Shown here: piece by piece, positions 1-4,496 of the stretch
Layout of the letters: each line of letters begins with the position of its first letter
How positions within the stretch are numbered: the first letter of the stretch is position 1
NCBI GenBank assembly: GCA_023391835.1
Contig: JAEWAE010000026.1
Span: forward strand, 1 to 10,149
Length of the DNA: 10,149 nt
Direction: 5' to 3'
Source: Bacillota bacterium
GTDB lineage: Bacteria > Bacillota > Clostridia > Oscillospirales > Ethanoligenentaceae
Translations under genes and position numbers: made by a program
The notes under the pieces: model-generated
Told to the model about the DNA's origin: nothing
Seen by the model: only the letters and a program-made list of their open reading frames with translations
The model's database searches: none

Positions 1-37
1 ACCCGCCCCCCCGGGGGGAAAACGCCCCGGCGCCCGG
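1..37. other. GC homopolymer contig end, probably artefact
   Basis: A run of seven C (6-12) directly abuts six G (13-18), followed by more GC-only blocks. Read outward on the minus strand it becomes poly-G, matching the poly-G at the other end of the window. This looks like low-quality read-end sequence carried into the assembly. I would not interpret it biologically. Confidence 0.6.
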
Positions 38-342
38 ACACGGAATTTTGAAAGCGGACAGCGGGGTCGATGCCGACCGCTGGCATAAACAATTTGTTAT
101 TTATCATGACAGTCTATGAGTTACGGAAGCTGGATGCGCCCGGTGCATCGGTCATGGTCCACAAGTTGCGTGAGTGGAATTTACCCGGAATGAGTTGACT
201 GCTAGTGCATAATATATATGCATGCTATTCACACGCACTTTTCCTGACGAATGCTCTCATAGAAATAGTGGCTAAAACATTGAGAGAAGGGCGTGGATAT
301 TACAGCATTAAAATAAAAAATAGTTACAGTGATATTTTATTA
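38..342. other. Intergenic region without a recognised gene
   Basis: No recognisable gene is present on either strand. The longest plus-strand open stretch near the left edge starts at ATG 70 or ATG 106 and stops at 196-198. It gives a 30-42 residue peptide with no Shine-Dalgarno sequence and no resemblance I recognise. From about 200 the sequence turns AT-rich. Visible elements are a TTGACT at 195-200 followed by a TGCATA/TATGCA dyad (206-222), and a weak CTCTCA/TGAGAG inverted repeat (254-259/281-286). The region most likely belongs to the upstream control region of the ABC transporter operon, possibly preceded by the end of an unrelated gene lost at the contig edge. Confidence 0.5.
206..222. 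promoter_or_regulatory. Upstream TGCATA-N5-TATGCA dyad, possible operator
   Basis: TGCATA (206-211) and TATGCA (217-222) form a perfect inverted repeat around an AT-only 5-nt centre. It lies 5 nt after a TTGACT hexamer (195-200). This repeats the arrangement at 343-365, where another TTGACT is followed by a TGCA-containing palindrome. It could be an auxiliary operator or part of a second, weaker promoter, since no good -10 lies at the right distance. AT-rich dyads occur by chance, so confidence is low. Confidence 0.3.
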
Positions 343-371
343 TTGACTTTATGCAATATTGCATATATAAT
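343..371 (+). promoter_or_regulatory. Sigma-A promoter of the ABC transporter operon
   Basis: TTGACT (343-348; 5 of 6 matches to TTGACA) is separated by exactly 17 nt from a perfect TATAAT (366-371), so transcription should begin near 378. This is the only strong consensus promoter I see upstream of the transporter genes. It gives a leader of about 125 nt before the ATG at 503. The spacer is almost wholly occupied by a palindrome, which implies repression by a protein that occludes RNA polymerase. Confidence 0.8.
350..365. promoter_or_regulatory. 16-bp perfect palindrome in promoter spacer, likely operator
   Basis: TATGCAATATTGCATA reads identically on both strands and lies between the -35 and -10 elements. 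A dimeric HTH protein bound here would block RNA polymerase. The best local candidate is the PAS_6/HTH_22 regulator at 3681-4340, because TTGCA-core repeats also flank that gene's own start region (4414-4458). The palindrome is seen directly; the protein assignment is inference. Confidence 0.65.
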
Positions 372-382
372 AAATTCATAAT

Positions 383-476
383 CTGAGGCACAAATAGTGC
401 CGCGCACATGACAAAGGCGTTCGGGCTCTTAGGAGTTCGGGCGCCTTTGTCATCCGGCGGATCGCAGAGACCTCAG
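383..476 (+). ncRNA. Structured 5' leader RNA with 21-bp hairpin (candidate)
   Basis: The dominant element is a hairpin at 408-453. A 12-bp perfect stem (408-419 with 442-453) continues through identical TTCGGG strands (420-425 and 436-441). These pair as U-G, U-G, C-G, G-C, G-U, G-U in RNA. The helix ends in CTC/GAG around a TTAG loop, giving 21 continuous pairs. The four wobbles would be A-C mismatches on the opposite strand, so the fold is specific to plus-strand RNA, matching the promoter direction. Two small hairpins just upstream are mutually exclusive: GGCAC/GTGCC (387-401) and GTGC/GCAC (397-407). CTGAGG (383-388) can pair with CCTCAG (471-476) to close a junction. No U-tract follows, so this is not an intrinsic terminator. 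It matches no riboswitch or T-box consensus I recognise. Roles could be mRNA stability, RNase III processing, protein binding or translational control. Confidence 0.5.
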
Positions 477-502
477 TTACAGGATTACCGGGAGGCAGTA
501 AA

Positions 503-1402
503 ATGAAAGAAATCAGCCGTATGAAAAAGTGGGGCTGCCTTGTGTGTGCGCTGGCGCTGGCTGTTGCGGCCCTTGGCGGATGCAACGGCACCAAAACAGG
601 CACTTCCAAGAGTTCCAGTGCCGACTCGTCCGGCGGAAACAAGACCAAAGTGGCGATAGGCATCGGCAACGAATTCTCTCCGTTTTGCTATCTGGATGAA
701 AACGAGAAAGAGACCGGCTACGATTATGAGGTCATGCAGGCGGTAGCTAAGGAACTGTCCGGCAAATACACTTTTTCCTTCACACCGGATGCATTCGCTA
801 ACCTCATCATTGGGCTGGACACCAAAAAATATGATATGGTGATCCATCACTTCGGGTATACGGCCGAGCGGGCCCAGAAATATCAGTATGCCAAGGTGGC
901 GGATATGTATGTGGGCAATTTCCACATCGGTTTCAAGTCCGGCCGCAAGGATATTACCGATCTTAAGAGCATGGCTGGCAAGACGGTCGTCTGCACATCC
1001 GGTTCGATGGCCGAAACGCTGATCCTCAATTGGAACAAGCAAAACCCCAATTATCCGCTCAAAATCCAATATTCCTCCGACCAGGACGTGTGGCACACCG
1101 GCATCGTCAACGGGCTCTACGACGCGATTGTGGCTTCGCAATACGATCTCGACACGCTCAACAAGAAATATGGGAAATTTCTGGATTATTCCAGCTATAA
1201 TGTGACTCCGTCCGATTACGACTGTGGCACATATTTTGTCTATTCCAAGACCAATACGCAATTGCAGGAGGACGTCGATACCGCGCTGACCAAGCTGCGC
1301 GAAAATGGCACCCTGACCAAGCTGAGCAAAAAGTGGCTGGGCGGTGACTATACCAAGAACCCGAACACGCAGTCCTCCTCCTCCACTTCTTCCGGAAAAT
1401 AA
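503..1402 (+). CDS. Polar amino-acid ABC transporter solute-binding lipoprotein
   Basis: This 299-residue protein is the substrate-capture subunit of the importer encoded by the next three genes. It has a lipoprotein signal peptide: basic start, hydrophobic residues about 11-25, and a lipobox ending L-G-G-C with the lipidated cysteine at residue 27. A Ser/Lys/Thr-rich linker follows. The mature part (about 49-280) is an SBP_bac_3 (PF00497) fold, beginning IGIGNEFSPFCYLDENEKET and containing the typical GYDYEVMQAVAKEL and TAERAQKY segments. A Ser-rich tail closes the protein. The ATG at 503 has GGGAGG 7 nt upstream; an alternative in-frame ATG at 521 would also keep the signal peptide. Family members bind cystine, glutamine, histidine or similar, as in TcyJ/TcyK for cystine. 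The permease architecture and downstream sulfur genes favour a cystine-like or S-substituted cysteine ligand, but that is inference. It is first in the operon and separated from the permeases by an intercistronic hairpin. Confidence 0.93.
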   Translation: MKEISRMKKWGCLVCALALAVAALGGCNGTKTGTSKSSSADSSGGNKTKVAIGIGNEFSPFCYLDENEKETGYDYEVMQAVAKELSGKYTFSFTPDAFANLIIGLDTKKYDMVIHHFGYTAERAQKYQYAKVADMYVGNFHIGFKSGRKDITDLKSMAGKTVVCTSGSMAETLILNWNKQNPNYPLKIQYSSDQDVWHTGIVNGLYDAIVASQYDLDTLNKKYGKFLDYSSYNVTPSDYDCGTYFVYSKTNTQLQEDVDTALTKLRENGTLTKLSKKWLGGDYTKNPNTQSSSSTSSGK

Positions 1403-1420
1403 ACGCGTGAGGGCCCGGCC

Positions 1421-1441
1421 GGTCTGACCGACGGTCGGACC
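1421..1441 (+). promoter_or_regulatory. Intercistronic hairpin after the solute-binding gene
   Basis: GGTCTGACC (1421-1429) and GGTCGGACC (1433-1441) form a 9-bp RNA stem with one U-G wobble and a GAC loop. It lies in the 65-nt gap between the binding protein and the first permease. There is no U-tract, so it is not a standard terminator. Such hairpins after binding-protein genes, as in the malE-malF gap of E. coli, can protect the upstream message from 3' exonucleases and raise binding protein over permease. That role is inferred here. Confidence 0.5.
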
Positions 1442-1467
1442 CGTGCGCGGGGAAAGGAGATGCCGGG

Positions 1468-2175
1468 ATGATTTCATGGCAGATATTCTTTAGATTTTTC
1501 CCCAAGGTGGTATCGAAATTTCCGGTCACACTCAGCATCGTACTGGTGGCGTTTTCCTGCGGCATCCTGCTCGGGGTCTGTTTCGCGCTGGTGCGGCTGA
1601 AAAAGATCCCGGTCCTCCGACAGATCGTGACGCTGCTGGTGTCCTACATACGGTGTACGCCGATCCTGACGCAGATGTTCGTGGTATATTTCGGCATGCC
1701 GGCGCTGCTGCATGCCATGGGGTTCCATACCGCCGGGATTCCCAACGTCGTCTATGTCTTCATCGCCTACGGGCTCAATCAGGCCGGTTTTCTCTCGGAA
1801 ATCATCCGTTCCTCGATTCTGGCGGTGCCGGCCGGCCAGACGGAGGCGGGCCGCGCGGCCGGGCTGACCGAGGCACAGACACTTTTCCATATCGTTATGC
1901 CTCAGGCGCTCCGGGTCGCTATGCCGATGCTGGGCACGACCTTTGTGTTCCTGTTCCAGGCGACGGCGCTGGCCTATATGGTCGGCGTGGTGGATATGAT
2001 CGGCAAGGCCAATTCGCTCAGCGGCATATACGGCCACACGCTGGAAGGCTACCTATGCGCCGCCGTGGTTTTTGCCGTCATCAGCCTGGTGCTGGAGCAC
2101 GTGTTCCAATACGTCAACCGGCGGCTTGATTTCGGCCGCACCGCCCGTCGGGGGAAGAAGGTGAAACCGGCATGA
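1468..2175 (+). CDS. Amino-acid ABC transporter permease 1 (TcyL/HisM family)
   Basis: This 235-residue integral membrane protein is one half of the transporter's transmembrane channel. It shows the compact HisMQ-type BPD_transp_1 layout. A first hydrophobic helix lies around residues 18-40 (FPVTLSIVLVAFSCGILLG), followed by a YIRCTPILTQ segment typical of this family. Several further helices follow, and the cytoplasmic EAA loop that docks onto the ATPase begins at Glu126 (QTEAGRAAGLTEAQTL, with a following MPQAL). The ATG at 1468 has AAGGAGA 7 nt upstream. The gene overlaps the next permease by 4 nt (ATGA), implying translational coupling. The N-terminus resembles my recollection of B. subtilis TcyL, a cystine permease, but polar amino-acid permeases resemble each other, so specificity is unresolved. 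Confidence 0.92.
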   Translation: MISWQIFFRFFPKVVSKFPVTLSIVLVAFSCGILLGVCFALVRLKKIPVLRQIVTLLVSYIRCTPILTQMFVVYFGMPALLHAMGFHTAGIPNVVYVFIAYGLNQAGFLSEIIRSSILAVPAGQTEAGRAAGLTEAQTLFHIVMPQALRVAMPMLGTTFVFLFQATALAYMVGVVDMIGKANSLSGIYGHTLEGYLCAAVVFAVISLVLEHVFQYVNRRLDFGRTARRGKKVKPA

Positions 2176-2876
2176 TTGAATCGTCGCTTTTTTTGACTTG
2201 CCTCAAGGCTGCCGTCCATTACATACCCAATAACCTGATCATGTGCGGCGCGACGTTGCTGGTGGACGTAATACTGGGCTCGCTCATCGCCGTGGCACGG
2301 GCTTACCGGGTGCCTGTGCTTTCCCAACTGCTGGATATCGTGATGGCGCTGCTCAAGGCTTTGCCCGCCAACATGATCATGCTCATCTGCACGCTGCTGT
2401 ATACGATGAATTTTGCCTCCGTCACGGCGGCGCTTCACATCCATATTTCCATTCAAAAGGTCAATCTTATTTATCTGGCCATCGTGGCGCTGATTATCAG
2501 CTCTGTTTCCATGATCTCGGAAGTGATCCGCAGCAGCCTGCTTTCTGTTGACCGGGGGCAGTATGAGGCGGGCTATGCGGCGGGGCTGACCGAGTGGCAG
2601 ACCTTCCGAACCGTGATCGTGCCGCAGGCGGCGCGGGCGCTGGTGCCGCCGCTGACCAACAGCGCGCTGGGCGTGATGAAAACCACTTCGCTGGTCAGCG
2701 TGATCGGTGTGATGGATATCATTAACGGGGCCACCACGGCGGCCAATAAAACATACGGCTATCTCGAAGCCTACATCGCCGCGGCGCTGGTGTTCTGGGC
2801 GATCGGGTTCGTGCTGGAACGGCTCAGCCGTCTGGCGGAAAAGTACTTTTCCAAAAGCACGCGGCAGTTGACCTGA
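2172..2876 (+). CDS. Amino-acid ABC transporter permease 2 (TcyM/HisQ family)
   Basis: This 234-residue second permease is distinct in sequence from its neighbour, so the channel is probably a heterodimer, as in TcyL/TcyM or HisQ/HisM. It has hydrophobic helices throughout and a clear EAA loop starting at Glu132 (QYEAGYAAGLTEWQTF followed by VPQAARAL), the contact site for the ATPase. Its start overlaps the upstream stop in an ATGA, preceded by a purine-rich GAAGAAGG. It lies 32 nt upstream of the ATPase start codon. The product acts in the cytoplasmic membrane with the lipoprotein and the ATPase. The substrate is not determinable from the sequence. Confidence 0.92.
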   Translation: MIESSLFLTCLKAAVHYIPNNLIMCGATLLVDVILGSLIAVARAYRVPVLSQLLDIVMALLKALPANMIMLICTLLYTMNFASVTAALHIHISIQKVNLIYLAIVALIISSVSMISEVIRSSLLSVDRGQYEAGYAAGLTEWQTFRTVIVPQAARALVPPLTNSALGVMKTTSLVSVIGVMDIINGATTAANKTYGYLEAYIAAALVFWAIGFVLERLSRLAEKYFSKSTRQLT

Positions 2877-2908
2877 ACTTACCACACGAAAGGAGTGTGC
2901 GACGGCAT

Positions 2909-3673
2909 ATGTCGGTACTGGAAGTGAGCCATATCAAAAAGGTGTTCGGCGACAACGTCATCCTGCGGGGCATCGACCTGGTGGTCAACAAGGGGGACGT
3001 AATCGTCATCCTGGGCCCGAGCGGCTCGGGCAAAACCACTTTCCTGCGGTGCCTGAATCTGCTGGAAAAACCGGACGAGGGCCGCATGACCCTTATGGGG
3101 CAGGAATACGACCTGCGGAAAGTCACCAACCGGCAAAAACTGCAGATTCGCCGCAGCGCGTCGTTTGTGTTTCAGAATTACAACCTGTTTCAGAATAAGA
3201 CCGCCCTGCAGAATGTGACGCTCGGTCTGACGCTGGCCCGTAAAATGCCCCGCAAACAGGCGGCGGAAATCGGCCGCACCATGCTAGACAAGGTGGGGCT
3301 TGCCGGCAAATACGATCTGTATCCCTCCGAGCTTTCCGGCGGCATGCAGCAGCGGGTCGGCATCGCCCGGGCCATGGCCTCGAATCCGGACGTGATCCTG
3401 CTCGACGAGCCTACCTCCGCGCTGGATCCGGAGCTCATCGGCGACGTGCTGGCGGTCATGAAACAGATCGCCCGGGAGGGCGTCACCATGATCGTGGTGA
3501 CCCACGAGATGAGCTTTGCCCGGGAGGTCGCCAACGAAGTGCTTTTCATGGCGGACGGAGTCGTAGTGGAAAAAGGGACGCCCACCCAGATTTTCGACCA
3601 CCCGCAAGAGGACCGCACACGCAATTTCCTGCGCCGCATCCTCAAACAGAGCACCGTCGTTTCGCCCGTATGA
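2909..3673 (+). CDS. Amino-acid ABC transporter ATP-binding protein
   Basis: This 254-residue cytoplasmic ATPase energises import. All ABC motifs are intact: Walker A GPSGSGKTT (36-44), Q-loop in FVFQNYNLF, signature LSGGMQQR (142-149), Walker B VILLDEPTSALD (162-173; catalytic Glu167) and H-loop His199 in VVTHEMS. Length and motifs fit the GlnQ/HisP/TcyN group (PF00005) of polar amino-acid importers. I chose ATG 2909, giving MSVLEVSHIKKVFG; AAAGGAG lies 13 nt upstream. Reading GTG at 2897 instead would put the start almost on top of the Shine-Dalgarno sequence. It is the last gene of the transporter operon and ends 7 nt before the stop of the convergent regulator. Confidence 0.95.
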   Translation: MSVLEVSHIKKVFGDNVILRGIDLVVNKGDVIVILGPSGSGKTTFLRCLNLLEKPDEGRMTLMGQEYDLRKVTNRQKLQIRRSASFVFQNYNLFQNKTALQNVTLGLTLARKMPRKQAAEIGRTMLDKVGLAGKYDLYPSELSGGMQQRVGIARAMASNPDVILLDEPTSALDPELIGDVLAVMKQIAREGVTMIVVTHEMSFAREVANEVLFMADGVVVEKGTPTQIFDHPQEDRTRNFLRRILKQSTVVSPV

Positions 3674-3680
3674 ACAAGCC

Positions 3681-4340
3681 TCAGCCATTCTTTTCCTTGT
3701 TGAGGCGGGAAAGGTAGCGGTAAATAGTCGGCTGGGAGCATTGCAGCTTCTGGGCCAGGATGCTCACAGCGCCTTTAATGCGGAATATGCCGTTCTGATC
3801 CAGATACCGGATGACCCCCATCTTTTCATTCATGGAAAGACGCTCGGCGGCCACCAACGGCGTGCCGAACAGATCACGCAGACTGCTGTCGATGGCGGAT
3901 GTGATGCCATTGGCAAAGGTTTCTTTGACCGAGGATATGCCGGCCTCGGGTTCTTCCGGCAGCAGGAGCCCACCCAATTTGAGTATGGCACTGCTCAGCG
4001 CCTGATAGGCCGACACGTCGATGTTGATGCAGAGCATACCCAGCAGCTTGCCCGCACGCTTGACGAAAAAGGTGGAGGAACGCAGATTGCGGCCGTCCTG
4101 AGTCCGGCCGGTGTAATTGGTGATATAATTGCAGGTTTTCCAACTGCCCTCGGCTACAATCTGAAGCGCCAGGTCGGTGATGGGGGCGCCCACGTTGCGC
4201 CCGCTCACGTGGCCGTTGGCAATGGCGACGATCTGGCCGTCCCCGCTACGCAGATCCAGCAGTGCTACCTCCCCGGATTCGCCGATCACCTTCCCCAAAA
4301 AACTTACCAGCTCGGCGTACTGTTCCAGCAGATCATTCAT
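3681..4340 (-). CDS. YheO/DauR-type PAS-HTH transcriptional regulator
   Basis: This 219-residue DNA-binding protein has two parts. Residues about 5-115 form a YheO-like PAS_6 domain (PF08348), recognisable from VGAPITDLALQ (50-60), NYTGRTQDGRNLRSSTFF (75-92) and GMLCINIDVSAY (101-112). Residues about 168-215 form an HTH_22 domain (PF13309), with GAVSILAQKLQCSQPTIYRY ending at 209. A characterised relative is P. aeruginosa DauR, repressor of D-arginine catabolism genes; many relatives sit beside amino-acid catabolic or RidA genes. The PAS domain presumably senses a small metabolite. The ATG (4338-4340) is preceded by GAGAAGG 10 nt away. The gene is divergent from the enzyme operon and convergent with the transporter, so it is the obvious local regulator of both. 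Whether it represses or activates is unknown. Confidence 0.93.
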   Translation of the reverse strand: MNDLLEQYAELVSFLGKVIGESGEVALLDLRSGDGQIVAIANGHVSGRNVGAPITDLALQIVAEGSWKTCNYITNYTGRTQDGRNLRSSTFFVKRAGKLLGMLCINIDVSAYQALSSAILKLGGLLLPEEPEAGISSVKETFANGITSAIDSSLRDLFGTPLVAAERLSMNEKMGVIRYLDQNGIFRIKGAVSILAQKLQCSQPTIYRYLSRLNKEKNG

Positions 4341-4389
4341 ATCGTCACAGCCTTCTCAGAGTCTTTTATTATGATGTATCTTTTTTATT

Positions 4390-4419
4390 ACTATATATCG
4401 ACCGGCCGGCCGATTGCAA
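4390..4419 (-). promoter_or_regulatory. Candidate promoter of the regulator gene
   Basis: On the minus strand, TTGCAA (4414-4419; 4 of 6) is followed after 18 nt by TATAGT (4390-4395; 5 of 6), placing transcription start near 4383 and a 43-nt leader. The spacer holds the GC palindrome CGGCCGGCCG. The -35 lies next to or inside the TTGCA-core repeats, so autoregulation is plausible. A plus-strand promoter for the enzyme operon is less clear: TATATA (4392-4397) has only a poor -35 (TTATGA, 4369-4374). Confidence 0.4.
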
Positions 4420-4458
4420 GCCGTTCAGACACGGTTTGCACAAAATGACCGGTTTGCA
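4415..4458. repeat. CGGTTTGCA repeats, candidate operator array
   Basis: CGGTTTGCA occurs twice in direct orientation (4432-4440 and 4450-4458), with start points 18 bp apart. A third copy with one change lies inverted at 4415-4423 (TGCAAGCCG). The first pair forms an inverted repeat with an 8-nt centre; the direct copies are separated by 9 nt. All lie between the divergent genes, just upstream of the C-S lyase start, and share a TTGCA core with the transporter promoter palindrome. They are the best candidate sites for the neighbouring regulator. Confidence 0.5.
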
Positions 4459-4496
4459 GGGGCCGAAATCCAATGTGGTTAGGTGGTATGCCAAAA

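Noticed and set aside
1..37. GC palindrome as a structural or replication element
   Set aside because: The homopolymer composition and matching outward poly-G at the opposite end point to artefact.
70..198. Short plus-strand ORF (ATG 70 or ATG 106, stop at 196-198)
   Set aside because: No Shine-Dalgarno sequence, no recognised similarity, 30-42 residues, and it sits next to a contig end of poor quality.
408..453. Hairpin considered as an intrinsic terminator of an upstream gene
   Set aside because: It is followed by CCGGCGG rather than a U-tract, and lies downstream of a strong promoter in the transporter leader.
376..502. T-box, SAM or cysteine-type riboswitch
   Set aside because: No T-box AGGGTGGNACCGCG-like sequence and no SAM-riboswitch core visible; the leader is dominated by one long hairpin.
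485..1477. Long minus-strand open frame opposite the solute-binding protein
   Set aside because: It is a shadow of a clear SBP_bac_3 gene; the composition fits the antisense of GC-rich coding sequence and no domain is visible.
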